Positions 26,742 to 35,627 of a DNA stretch of 64,000 bases are shown here, in pieces (position 1 is the stretch's first letter; every line of letters starts with the position of its first letter). The notes below the pieces were generated by a model. It was not told the DNA's origin and did not search any database. It saw nothing but the letters and a program-made list of their open reading frames with translations. This stretch comes from Nodularia sp. LEGE 06071 (GTDB taxonomy: Bacteria; Cyanobacteriota; Cyanobacteriia; Cyanobacteriales; Nostocaceae). Location of the stretch: NCBI RefSeq assembly GCF_015207755.1, contig NZ_JADEWH010000004.1, forward strand, positions 1 to 64,000. The letters are read 5' to 3'. The translations under genes were made by a program, and so were the position numbers.

Positions 26742-26814
26742 CTGGTAGCAAAAAATGTTATGAGTTATGAGTTAAGTGATAATTTTTTGGAGCAACACTC
26801 ACAACTCATAATTG

Positions 26815-28998
26815 ATGCTCAATCAAGCTTTCCCACAACCGACAACTCCTCAGAGGCGTTTACCGAATCAGCGCTGGGAATTTTATCCGCAGCAACCAGA
26901 ATTTGCCCAAAATCTGGCAATGGTGACCAATGTTTCCCCGATTATTAGCCAGTTATTGCTGAATCGTGGGATCACTACACCAGAAGCCGCAGAAGCTTTT
27001 TTAAATCCAGAGTCTGTAGTCTTACCTTCACCTTTAGAAGAATTTCCCGATTTGGCTCTGAGTGTGGAGTTATTGCAAGAGGCGATCGCATCTCAAGCTA
27101 AAATTGCCATCTGTGGAGATTATGATGCCGATGGTATGACTAGCACGGCTTTGCTGTTGCGTAGTCTCCGCAGTTTAGGCGCGCAAGTCGATTACGCTAT
27201 CCCTAGCCGAATGCACGATGGTTATGGGATTAATCAGCGCATTGTCGAAGAATTTCATAGTGAAGGTGTAGAACTGATTCTGACTGTAGATAATGGGATT
27301 TCGGCTTATGAACCCATCGCTAGAGCCAGAGAACTCGGTCTGAATGTCATTGTCACAGATCACCACGACATCCCCCCCAAATTACCCCCAGCTAACGCCA
27401 TCCTCAATCCTAAACTGATCGCGGCATCTTCACCTTATCGGAGTGTTGCGGGTGTGGGTGTCGCCTACATTTTAGCGGTATCTCTAGCGCAACAGTTAGG
27501 AGAAATTAAAGGCTTAGTTCAGCCGATGTTAGCTTTATTTACACTGGGAACAATTGCAGACTTAGCTCCCTTAACCGGGGTAAACCGTCGCTGGGTAAAA
27601 CGTGGTTTAAAGCATTTACCCAAGTCTAATCTACCAGGCATCAAGGCGTTAATTCAAGTGGCTGGCTTGCAGGCGAGGGAAGAAGGACAAGGAGAAATTA
27701 CCATTTCCCCGCCATCTCCTTCTCTGGGACAGACGCAATTGATCGCCTCTCCCTCATCTCCTAAAACCTTAAAGCCTGAAGATATTGGCTTTCGCTTGGG
27801 GCCACGAATTAATGCTATCGGTCGCATTGGTGATCCTCAGACGGTGATTGAATTATTAACTACTGATGATATGGCGATCGCACTAGAACGGGCGACACAG
27901 TGTGAGTTAACAAACATTAGCCGTCAGCAAATGTGCGAGGAAATTGAACAAGAAGCGATCGCCTATGTCGAAACAGAATTTGTGTCATCTCTCCCACAAG
28001 ACCGAGTATTGGTGGTTATCCAACCGAATTGGCATCACGGTGTAATTGGGATTGTCGCCTCTCGCTTGGTGGAACGCTACGGTGTGCCTGTGTTTATTGG
28101 CACTTATGAAGATGAAGGACACATTCGCGGTTCGGCTCGTGGAATACCTGAGTTTAATGTGTTTGAAGCCTTACAATATTGTCACGATTTATTAGGTAAA
28201 TTTGGCGGACACAAAGCCGCAGGGGGTTTTTCTTTCCCAGCCGAGAATTTGCAGATATTGCGATCGCGTTTATCTGAATTTGCTAATCAGTGTCTAGAAC
28301 TACAGCACCTGAAACCACTACTCAAAATTGATGCTGAAGCTGATCTCAATCAACTCAATCAGCCGCTTTACCAACAAATTAATGCTCTTCACCCCTGTGG
28401 TATGGAGAACCCCGATCCCTTATTCTGGACATCTCAGGTTCAAGTCATTGAGCAAAAAATTGTCGGTAAAGGTCACATTAAATTGACACTCAGCCAAACT
28501 ATTAATGATCAGCAGTATAAAATTAAAGCGATCGCCTGGCGTTGGGAAGATTATTTTCCCCTACCGCCGCAAATCGATATCGCTTACAAGCTGCGAGAGA
28601 ATCACTTTAATGGCAATACTACCATTGAGTTAGAATTACTCGGTGCCAGACTTCCCAATGCTCAGTTGAGTCATCAAGCCATCAATTCCCAACAGCTACC
28701 GAAATCTCATCTATTTAAACAGTCGCCAGCCAGTCCATTAAAAACGCACTTTCAGTACAAGCAGCGAAATTATACTTGTGGTATCTATCAAAACGACGTT
28801 TTAGCAGAATTAAGAATTAAAAATCCTGAAGGCAAAGTTTTAGTCATGCAACCAGGACATACAATTGGTCTACTAGGCGAAAATCGTCAAGACTCCAAAG
28901 AGATTGATATATCTCAACCACAGTATGACCACATTATCCAAGCTGCCCTTCAGGCATTATCAGCGCTAAGTCCTGAGTTGTCAGTAACCCAGCCCTAA
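26815..28998 (+). CDS. recJ: RecJ, single-stranded-DNA-specific 5'-3' exonuclease
   Basis: A 727-residue nuclease of DNA recombination and mismatch repair. The DHH phosphoesterase domain has CGDYDADGMTSTALLL at about 101-116 and TDHHD near 182. The DHHA1 domain contains GKFGGHKAAGGFSF near 463. A C-terminal OB-like and extra region follows. Between the two main domains, residues about 285-320 form a low-complexity insert (ISPPSPSLGQTQLIASPSSP) whose DNA looks like an interspersed repeat. The ATG at 26815 is preferred to the TTG just before it. The gene ends directly at the structured element described next. Confidence 0.94.
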   Translation: MLNQAFPQPTTPQRRLPNQRWEFYPQQPEFAQNLAMVTNVSPIISQLLLNRGITTPEAAEAFLNPESVVLPSPLEEFPDLALSVELLQEAIASQAKIAICGDYDADGMTSTALLLRSLRSLGAQVDYAIPSRMHDGYGINQRIVEEFHSEGVELILTVDNGISAYEPIARARELGLNVIVTDHHDIPPKLPPANAILNPKLIAASSPYRSVAGVGVAYILAVSLAQQLGEIKGLVQPMLALFTLGTIADLAPLTGVNRRWVKRGLKHLPKSNLPGIKALIQVAGLQAREEGQGEITISPPSPSLGQTQLIASPSSPKTLKPEDIGFRLGPRINAIGRIGDPQTVIELLTTDDMAIALERATQCELTNISRQQMCEEIEQEAIAYVETEFVSSLPQDRVLVVIQPNWHHGVIGIVASRLVERYGVPVFIGTYEDEGHIRGSARGIPEFNVFEALQYCHDLLGKFGGHKAAGGFSFPAENLQILRSRLSEFANQCLELQHLKPLLKIDAEADLNQLNQPLYQQINALHPCGMENPDPLFWTSQVQVIEQKIVGKGHIKLTLSQTINDQQYKIKAIAWRWEDYFPLPPQIDIAYKLRENHFNGNTTIELELLGARLPNAQLSHQAINSQQLPKSHLFKQSPASPLKTHFQYKQRNYTCGIYQNDVLAELRIKNPEGKVLVMQPGHTIGLLGENRQDSKEIDISQPQYDHIIQAALQALSALSPELSVTQP
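27673..27768. repeat. Repeat-like low-complexity insert within recJ
   Basis: The DNA includes GGGACAGACGCAATTGATCG then CCTCTCCCTCATCTCC. It resembles the GACGCGATTAATCGCGTCTC-type hairpin repeat of Nostocales intergenic DNA (recognised from memory). It keeps the frame and encodes Pro/Ser-rich residues at a domain boundary. Confidence 0.45.
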
Positions 28999-29425
28999 AG
29001 GGACTGGGCTTGTAAGAGTAATCAAGCAAGCCGTACTGACCAGACCACTCGGTAAAACGAGTAGCCGTTATCGGAGTCACGACACCCTCGAATGCGAAGC
29101 TAGTTCGCTGCTCTGTCGCTTGTGATTAAACAGTTCTAAGGTCACTGGAACAGTGTTGCAAGCCTAACAAGCTCTGATAACAGGTCGAAGCTAACATTAC
29201 CCCGTAAGGGAGGCTCTATTGAGCAAAACATTATGCGTACAGGGCGAAAAATTTGAAACGGTAATTGTCCCGTCGAAAGTGCAGTACAAAAGCACACCAA
29301 ACAGAGTAACCCCAAGGCGATAATGATTTCAAAATACCTACGGCGATTAAAATCGTTTCTCCTTCGGAGACGCTACGCGAACGTGCCGCTTTCCTCTCAG
29401 CCATAAAGGGACTGAGTTTCCCACA
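28987..29425 (+). ncRNA. Structured element: candidate orphan IscB-type omega RNA (HEARO-like) lacking its nuclease gene
   Basis: This 440-bp stretch has no gene but many short hairpins in plus-strand order: CAGCCC...GGGACTGG, ACTCG...CGAGT, CGACA...TGTCG enclosing GCGAA...TTCGC, CACTG...CAGTG, CCC...GGG, GCTC...GAGC, GTGC...GCAC. Their density and order recall the HEARO/omega RNA that precedes iscB genes in cyanobacterial IS200/IS605-like elements. Where an iscB start would be expected (ATAATG near 29320) only a short remnant follows, then a dispersed repeat and a terminal hairpin (CTCAGCC...GGGACTGAG). That last hairpin resembles the first, as matching element ends would. The family assignment is from memory of such sequences and needs a covariance search. 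Confidence 0.45.
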
Positions 29426-29479
29426 TCCCGTGTACTTCTATGAGTTTTTCATGTCCTCAGCACTCAGGATGTGGCGCTC

Positions 29480-29602
29480 CTACATATTGCCGTTGCGAAA
29501 TGCCAGTACAAATATTACTACCGGGCCAGAAATGAGGATTAGTCCAACGGAAACTAGCTGGAAGATTACTTCCCAATTGAGATTGGTTAAAGCGTCAAAC
29601 AT
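29480..29602 (-). CDS. psb30: Psb30 (Ycf12), photosystem II small subunit
   Basis: A 40-residue protein, MFDALTNLNWEVIFQ followed by one membrane span (LVSVGLILISGPVVIFVLAF) and the tail RNGNM. This matches the short single-span Psb30/Ycf12 subunit found at the periphery of the photosystem II core. It is in the thylakoid membrane. The longer plus-strand frame over the same bases is an antisense shadow. The gene lies between the structured element and the plus-strand cysteine-cluster gene. Confidence 0.88.
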   Translation of the reverse strand: MFDALTNLNWEVIFQLVSVGLILISGPVVIFVLAFRNGNM

Positions 29603-29726
29603 TTTTCCCTTGTCCTTTTATTTTTAGAAAATACAGTAACTCAGTTGCAAAACTCGCCATCAATCATATCCGGCCGTGGGCTGTTACATTTAATTTACTT
29701 AACAAAATTATAGGAAAATCAATAAA

Positions 29727-30077
29727 ATGGCAAATTGGCAATGTGTTAAACAATGTGGGGCTTGTTGTAATCTTGACCCCTCAGAACGTCCAGATTTAGA
29801 AGAGTATCTCTCACCCGCAGAATTGGAACAATACTTGAGTATGGTTGGCGAAGGCGGGTGGTGCATTAATTTCGACCATACCAACAGAGAATGCAGTATC
29901 TATGCAAATCGCCCCCGTTTCTGCCGTGTAGAACCAGAGACATTTCAGGATATGTATGGAATTGAGCCAGAAGAACTCGACGATTTTGCTATTGACTGCT
30001 GTCTTGAACACATAGAGGGAATTTATGGCGATCGCAGTCTGGAAATACTCCGCTTTCACAAAGCCATTGGTTTTTAA
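29727..30077 (+). CDS. YkgJ-family cysteine-cluster protein
   Basis: A 116-residue protein with clustered Cys: C6, C10, C13, C14 (CVKQCGACCNL), then WCINF, ECSIY, RFCRVEP and DCCLEH. This CxxxCxxCC pattern defines the YkgJ (zinc or iron-sulfur cluster binding) family of unknown function. It is probably cytosolic. Next downstream are the paired Mn exporter-like genes on the same strand. Confidence 0.88.
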   Translation: MANWQCVKQCGACCNLDPSERPDLEEYLSPAELEQYLSMVGEGGWCINFDHTNRECSIYANRPRFCRVEPETFQDMYGIEPEELDDFAIDCCLEHIEGIYGDRSLEILRFHKAIGF

Positions 30078-30168
30078 GGCATTTTCTGCAATGGGGTTGC
30101 AATTTATGACAATAATCTGAGAAAATGAGAAGAATATGAAAGCAACCTAGCAACTAGAACTACTGCCT

Positions 30169-30600
30169 GTGAATCTTGACTCTGTACCTGTAACTTTTTC
30201 TGTCACATCGGAGACTGAAAACCAACCAGAAATAAAAGACTGTAACGAATCTAATTTAACTGCTGCCATCATTGAGCCACTTCAGCCTGTAGTTACCGAT
30301 AGTCAAAAAAAGCAGGAATCAGTAGCGGCAATTTTTGGTACTACTTTCATTACGATATTTCTGGCAGAAATTGGCGATAAGACTCAGCTATCCACCTTAT
30401 TAATGAGTGCAGAATCTCATGCACCGTGGGTAGTGTTTATCGGATCTGGGGCGGCGCTGATTACCACCAGCTTGTTAGGTGTGCTTTTAGGTGGTTGGAT
30501 GGCTAATCGCCTCAGTCCCAAAACCGTAGAAAAATCAGCGGGGATGATGTTATTGCTCATTTCCCTGATGTTGTTTTGGGATGTAATTCGTAATTCGTAA
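30169..30600 (+). CDS. TMEM165/GDT1-family half-size transporter, first subunit
   Basis: A 143-residue membrane protein starting at GTG 30169. About 50 N-terminal residues are polar; then come three helices with the family motif EIGDKTQLS (E-x-G-D-K-T). UPF0016/GDT1 proteins normally have two such repeats in one chain; here each repeat is a separate gene. The family exports Mn2+ (or Ca2+) in cyanobacteria, plastids and Golgi. The last residues and stop (VIRNS) are encoded by a GTAATTC heptamer repeat, so the original end may have been changed. It probably works as a heteromer with the next gene. Confidence 0.85.
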   Translation: MNLDSVPVTFSVTSETENQPEIKDCNESNLTAAIIEPLQPVVTDSQKKQESVAAIFGTTFITIFLAEIGDKTQLSTLLMSAESHAPWVVFIGSGAALITTSLLGVLLGGWMANRLSPKTVEKSAGMMLLLISLMLFWDVIRNS

Positions 30601-30615
30601 TTCGTAATTCGTAGT
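30583..30615. repeat. GTAATTC heptamer repeat at the end of the first transporter gene
   Basis: Four to five copies of GTAATTC; the stop codon of the upstream gene lies within the first copies. It is the same heptamer that forms the long array at 54.24 kb. Confidence 0.8.
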
Positions 30616-30642
30616 TCAGAAACTCCCCACTTCCCCAAAAAT

Positions 30643-30951
30643 ATGGACTGGCATCTTTTAGGACTCAGCTTTCTCACAGTTTTTCTCTCAGAATTAGGCG
30701 ACAAAAGCCAATTAGCAGCGATCGCACTTTCTGGACGTTCTCAATCTCGGAAAGCAGTATTTTTCGGTACGGCTGGGGCATTATTGCTCACCAGCCTTTT
30801 AGGAGCATTAGCCGGGGGTGCTGTGGCTGAATTATTACCTACACGCATATTAAAGGCGATCGCGGCTATCGGTTTTGCTATCCTGGCTGCACGTTTGCTG
30901 TTGTTTAACAATGAAGCCTCAGCCGATTCTGAATCATCTGACCTGACGTGA
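30643..30951 (+). CDS. TMEM165/GDT1-family half-size transporter, second subunit
   Basis: A 102-residue protein with three membrane helices and the motif ELGDKSQLA near residue 17, complementary to EIGDKTQLS of the upstream partner. Together they would give the six-helix, two-motif unit of Mn exporters. Split pairs of this kind are known in cyanobacteria as heteromeric Mn exporters. The gap to the first gene is 42 bp, consistent with one operon. The tail is acidic and cytosolic or lumenal. Confidence 0.87.
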   Translation: MDWHLLGLSFLTVFLSELGDKSQLAAIALSGRSQSRKAVFFGTAGALLLTSLLGALAGGAVAELLPTRILKAIAAIGFAILAARLLLFNNEASADSESSDLT

Positions 30952-31026
30952 AAAAACACAAAAAAGCTCAAACATACTTAGCCTCTTTGTGTTTTTGGAT
31001 GCAATTGAAGATTAGGCATATTCTAG

Positions 31027-31518
31027 CTAAACTTGTTCTCGCCAGCACCAGTTTAAAAGTGTTCCACCTGCCAATAGTTTGACTGCTTCTAGTACAAAAT
31101 AACCACTGTGTAATAAATTCATCTGTGTTGGAATTGCAGATGCTGTGGTAAATAAGTTGAGATGAGTTCCTACAGCGCACATTTGCGGAGTCAGAAAATA
31201 GGTATCCAACAGTGTAATAGCAAGCAGCATGACCGCAAACAGGATCACCCTAAGATTCCAGCGAGATTTGGTTTGGCTCACAGCCATTACACCAGTCAAT
31301 ACTACAGCCGCAGACAATAATTCCATGCGATTAAAATTCCAAAAAATCACATAGCCTGCCGTAGTAAAGCTGGTTTGACTCATCATGCCAGAAAGGTAAA
31401 GGCTAGGCATAATTACCCAATCTAAAACTAGGCTAGCACTTAACCAAAAGCCCAAGGCGAAAACGATCGCTGTTTGCCAAGTTGGCCGCTTGAATTCAAC
31501 TGTCGAAATAGCATTCAT
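31027..31518 (-). CDS. Four-helix membrane protein of unknown function (DUF4149-like)
   Basis: A 163-residue protein with four predicted membrane spans (about 16-37, 60-82, 90-109, 135-157). The combination of GFWLSASLVLDWVIMPSLYL and a later NLLHSGYFVLEAVKLLAGG recalls DUF4149-type conserved membrane proteins; this is tentative. No catalytic motif is visible. It converges with the Mn exporter-like operon. Confidence 0.65.
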   Translation of the reverse strand: MNAISTVEFKRPTWQTAIVFALGFWLSASLVLDWVIMPSLYLSGMMSQTSFTTAGYVIFWNFNRMELLSAAVVLTGVMAVSQTKSRWNLRVILFAVMLLAITLLDTYFLTPQMCAVGTHLNLFTTASAIPTQMNLLHSGYFVLEAVKLLAGGTLLNWCWREQV

Positions 31519-31956
31519 AAGAAAGAATAATTGCTTGCGTTCTATTTTTAGAGTCTAACTGAAAGAGTAGTTTTCACAACAGATATAAATGATCTTTTAC
31601 AAATAGATTTATAACTTCAAAAAGTAATAATTGTAACTTTTTTGATGTTTTTATAAGTAATATTAAGTTTTTTTGAGAATATTTAATCCCACATTCCGCA
31701 CCTATGTCAAAATCGGTAATTAATCAACCGGGATGAGTTTTTTGGAAAAGTAAACCATTTTTGGATATTGCCACCAATACTGACAATTATTGATACTACT
31801 TCCTATTGCCTCAGAAATGTTGCAATCTATTCACCGATATCTGTTATGGATTCAGAGCTATCATTTGAGTAAATTACCAAGCAGACGCTTTCCAGTTGCA
31901 CTAGACAACTCCCTAACTAACAAAGCTCAAGTTCTTATCACAAAGGATTTCCTAGT
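31519..31956. other. AT-rich gene-free stretch
   Basis: About 440 bp lying between divergent genes. No open frame or RNA gene is recognised; it probably carries both promoters. Confidence 0.4.
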
Positions 31957-32433
31957 ATGAACTTACGTTCCAGTTGTGTTTCAGTTGTGTGGAAAGCTAG
32001 TCTATCCTTGGCAGGGTTTATTGGTTGTATCACATTTGCATCTACCCCAGCATCAGCACAAATAGTTGACACCCTAACTACCCTAGAAGCAGAACAAGGC
32101 GGTTTAACAGGTGCAATCACATTTATTACTCCTAGTGGTTATATCACCACGATTGCTGCTGAGAAAGTTTCTCCTGAGGGAACATATTTGGCAGGTATTG
32201 GTGGTGGTGGTGTGTATACAGTTACAGGCACTATACTTCATGATCCGATTACGAGAACCACTATCCCAACCATAACGCTCATTGGTGGACCAACAGTACC
32301 ACTAGCAGTATTACTCCCTGGAGAAGATACTCTTGCACGTAATATTGTTAATTTACTCAGATCCGGTACACTCACACTAGACGAATACACGGCAATTATC
32401 AGGGCTTCTGTTGGTGCAGATGGTTTAGATTAG
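31957..32433 (+). CDS. Exported protein of unknown function
   Basis: A 158-residue precursor with a signal peptide ending ASTPASA near residue 34. The mature part is Thr/Gly/Ile-rich with beta-prone stretches (GAITFITPSGYITTIAAE, GIGGGGVYTVTGT). No known domain is recognised, and there is no C-terminal sorting signal. It may be a surface or periplasmic protein. It converges with the large outer-membrane protein gene. Confidence 0.6.
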   Translation: MNLRSSCVSVVWKASLSLAGFIGCITFASTPASAQIVDTLTTLEAEQGGLTGAITFITPSGYITTIAAEKVSPEGTYLAGIGGGGVYTVTGTILHDPITRTTIPTITLIGGPTVPLAVLLPGEDTLARNIVNLLRSGTLTLDEYTAIIRASVGADGLD

Positions 32434-32537
32434 TTCTACTAATCTAGATGAAATTATTTAATTGGGACACTAATTATTGTGTCTTTTTTAATTTCTAATT
32501 AAAAATTGCAGCATTTTTCCTGGGGAACTGCTAGATT

Positions 32538-35324
32538 TTAAAATCGCCAACCTCCTTCCCAACTAACTTCCAAGCCATTACCACTAATCCCCAAACGGGA
32601 TTCCCAAGAAATACCATTATCGGTCAGATTATGTTTAACAATTAACCCGTAAAATAAATCAGATACTCGATTTCTGATTCCTTGGTCAGTAGTTCTAAAA
32701 TTTTGGAGATAAGCCCCAACAGACCAATGAGACTTAAGCTGTTGAATGCTTTCCAATGAGTAAAAAAAATTATCACTTATTTCTACAGAAGTGCTGAACT
32801 CTAAGCCTGTTTTCAGTGCCAATTTACCCTGAAAAAATCCTGATTCTTGCCAACTACGTTGATTATCAATAAATAAAATTCCGGAATTGAGCGAATAATT
32901 TAAATTCCTATCTTGACGAGAAAAATAATAGCTCAAATTCAAATAAGCAGGATTGGGAGAATTAGTTGCACTATTCCAAGAAAAACGTAAAGCTGGAATA
33001 TGGTTAGTAATTGCCAAAGTTTGCCCCTCTGCATTAACTTCCAGATGGGTATTGATATAATTTAACAAACCATTAGCATAAACACCCATATTTGGCTCTG
33101 GTACACCTAAATTATTGTTGGCAATATGAAATGCCGAATCTGAATTTAAGTTAAACCAAATGCCGGAATTAATACTGTAATTCCACTTACCAAAAGAACC
33201 TGCCCATAATGCTTCTACAGTAGGTAAATATAAATAGCCAATAAAAGTTTGCAGTTGAGTATTAATTTGACCCATTTGAGACAGTTCAAGACGGTCAAAG
33301 GCAATATCAACCGAACGCACATTCATGGGTACGGCAATCATATCTACTGAATTAAAGTTTTGGACAAATTGTGGGCCATCAGGACTAATCAAATTTACCT
33401 GTACAGCCAATGAGCGATTACTAGGAATAACAGATGTTTTGTCTACAGGAATAGGTACACCCGTAAATGATAAAGGGCCAAAACGATTATCAGACAGTTG
33501 GACTTTAGAAATGTATGTATTACCTGCATTCCAAATACTATTTCCGTTAATAAACTGAATTCCCCGTTTGTGATTACCAGTACGAATTTGGAAGAGATTA
33601 GAACTTTTAGGTGTAATCAAACTCGGAAAAGTAAATGTTCCAGAAATTTGCTCTAAAGCACTGCTACGATTCCCCAACAAAAGTGTTCTGTTAAGTCGTT
33701 CGTTAATCTGTCTTCTCTCTTCTGGCGTTGCTTTCGAGTTGAGTGGTGCAAAATTCTCTTGTCGCTCTAATCGGGCTTTTGCTTCCGTTAAACTTTGTGA
33801 TAACGGCTGAGGATTAATTAATTTAAAAAATCCTCCCATTAACATTCCTATAGTAGAATTAGCAGTTTGTAATTTATCTACTCTTGTTTGATTGCTGGAT
33901 AAAGATAAGGAAATACCAGGATTGCTAAAAATATTAGTATAAGTTACCTTGCTTTCTGCGGCATCGTATTGTAATAAAGTCTGATTATGAGGACGGCTAA
34001 AGTCAAATTTATGCCAGTTATAACTTTCTGTTTGCTCTGAGCTACGAATAACTTGAGGTTCTCTTTGACCCAAAGAAACCCAATATAAGGAATTGAGGTA
34101 ATATAACTTGCGTTCCTTTTCACTAATAAAGGGATTTACCAATATATTCAACAAATCCCAATTATCAAATTTGCCTAACTGACCAATTTTAATTCCTGGT
34201 AAAGATGTAATTTCCGGTTGAAAATCCGAATTTTCCCCATTTAAAGGATTACCCCAAGAAATACCTAATTTTTCTAAAGTTTCTTGAGAAAGTTTCGCCC
34301 CTACAAACAGACCATCTTCTAATAATGGTTGTAAATTATTAGTGGGGAATGCTTGTAAAATTAAGGGAGAATTTTCTATATCTAAATATTCAAATAAAGC
34401 TCCTCCACCCCTGGAACTGTAAGTCGAAGCATTAGATAAGTTTAGAATATTATTAATAGGTAGAGTCAGCGAATTCTCATTTGAATTATCCTGAGAAAAT
34501 TTACTATTGATAATAATTGGAGATACAGCATTTCCTTCAGGATTAATAGCCTCTGCGGCAATCGATTGAATATAGAATTTTTTGAAATCAATTTCTCCTG
34601 TGAGTTCCTGAAAAATTTGAGGAATCGCCCAAACTGCTTGCTGTCCCCAGAGTCTTTGAGTTAATTGGACTGTTTGTTGTCTTTCAATTTCTGTTGATTG
34701 ACCCTGGTAAGATATTCTACTCTGCCATCCCTGAGTTTCAATGACAACGCGATTATCAGGTAATATCCAGTAGAATTGTTCTTGCTCAGGAAAATGAGCA
34801 AAGTTAAATCTATTAATTATCGGTTCTTCAGCCGCAAATTTGATCGAGAAATCAGTATAGTTCTGATGAATATTGGGATTAAATGAAGATGAGAATTTTA
34901 TATTGTCTGTGGGATGAACAATCCAAGGGTATCTATTAGCACTATTAGTAATGGCATTTAAAATAATTGCTTCTTGAGTTTGTCTTGGTAATAGTTGGTC
35001 GGTAGTTTCTTCGTTGGTGTCTCTAGGCTCAGATTCTAGAATTTCTGGAGAATTGAGTATTCCTGGAATTTCTATTTCGTTAAAATTAGGAAAAATCAGA
35101 ATTGGATCTGGAGTTGGTGTTTGTGTAATAAATATATTTTCTGATATTTTTGGGACTAATTTTTTACTGGTCATATCTTGAGAAGATATGGAAAATTCTT
35201 GGAAATCGGCATTTTGTGGGATTTTTTCCGCAGATTTTACTGGAAATACAATAGTAAATGAAAAAAATAGAGTTAATGTAAAATTGATATAATGCTGACT
35301 AATAATGGATAGGTTCAATGTCAA
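32538..35324 (-). CDS. Large predicted outer-membrane beta-barrel protein
   Basis: A 928-residue protein with an N-terminal hydrophobic signal (FTLTLFFSFTIVFPVKSA), a long beta-rich region and a C-terminal half with alternating amphipathic strands (for example KWNYSINSGIWFNLN, AYLNLSYYFSRQDRNL). The final residue is Phe after Trp-Arg (EGGWRF), the usual outer-membrane barrel end signal. I do not recognise the family. A role in envelope transport or adhesion would be a guess. The gene is much longer than its neighbours and AT-rich. Confidence 0.6.
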   Translation of the reverse strand: MTLNLSIISQHYINFTLTLFFSFTIVFPVKSAEKIPQNADFQEFSISSQDMTSKKLVPKISENIFITQTPTPDPILIFPNFNEIEIPGILNSPEILESEPRDTNEETTDQLLPRQTQEAIILNAITNSANRYPWIVHPTDNIKFSSSFNPNIHQNYTDFSIKFAAEEPIINRFNFAHFPEQEQFYWILPDNRVVIETQGWQSRISYQGQSTEIERQQTVQLTQRLWGQQAVWAIPQIFQELTGEIDFKKFYIQSIAAEAINPEGNAVSPIIINSKFSQDNSNENSLTLPINNILNLSNASTYSSRGGGALFEYLDIENSPLILQAFPTNNLQPLLEDGLFVGAKLSQETLEKLGISWGNPLNGENSDFQPEITSLPGIKIGQLGKFDNWDLLNILVNPFISEKERKLYYLNSLYWVSLGQREPQVIRSSEQTESYNWHKFDFSRPHNQTLLQYDAAESKVTYTNIFSNPGISLSLSSNQTRVDKLQTANSTIGMLMGGFFKLINPQPLSQSLTEAKARLERQENFAPLNSKATPEERRQINERLNRTLLLGNRSSALEQISGTFTFPSLITPKSSNLFQIRTGNHKRGIQFINGNSIWNAGNTYISKVQLSDNRFGPLSFTGVPIPVDKTSVIPSNRSLAVQVNLISPDGPQFVQNFNSVDMIAVPMNVRSVDIAFDRLELSQMGQINTQLQTFIGYLYLPTVEALWAGSFGKWNYSINSGIWFNLNSDSAFHIANNNLGVPEPNMGVYANGLLNYINTHLEVNAEGQTLAITNHIPALRFSWNSATNSPNPAYLNLSYYFSRQDRNLNYSLNSGILFIDNQRSWQESGFFQGKLALKTGLEFSTSVEISDNFFYSLESIQQLKSHWSVGAYLQNFRTTDQGIRNRVSDLFYGLIVKHNLTDNGISWESRLGISGNGLEVSWEGGWRF

Positions 35325-35627
35325 TATTCACCCTTATTTTTCAATTAGAAAAGATAAGCATTCACCTTTTGCTCCATATCGTAAACTAGTACGTGAAATT
35401 TACTATTCAACTAAAGATGGAATCAATTAAAGAGTGGAGAAGTTATAGTGAATATTTATAGAAATTTGAAAATAAAAGTTCGCATAGCGCACACCGCCAA
35501 AACGAGCCAGTGAGCTGCGCTGGTTACCTGACTTGTAAGAACTGGCTTGCTAAGTACACCAAGAAAAGAACGTAAAAATTTCAGGTTTGTTTAGGTGTGA
35601 CCGCAGGAGTGATAAATTCTGTGAGGG
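35325..35627. other. Gene-free stretch with short inverted repeats
   Basis: About 300 bp. GAGCCAGTGAGCTGCGCTGGTT and AAGAACTGGCTTGCT near 35503-35554 form repeat-like hairpins. Nothing else is recognised. Confidence 0.35.

Noticed and set aside
29430-29627. 65-residue plus-strand frame
   Set aside because: It is the antisense of psb30, whose minus-strand product matches a known photosystem II subunit.
30078-30168. Possible Mn riboswitch before the split Mn exporter genes
   Set aside because: The 91-bp gap is too short and shows no yybP-ykoY-like pattern.
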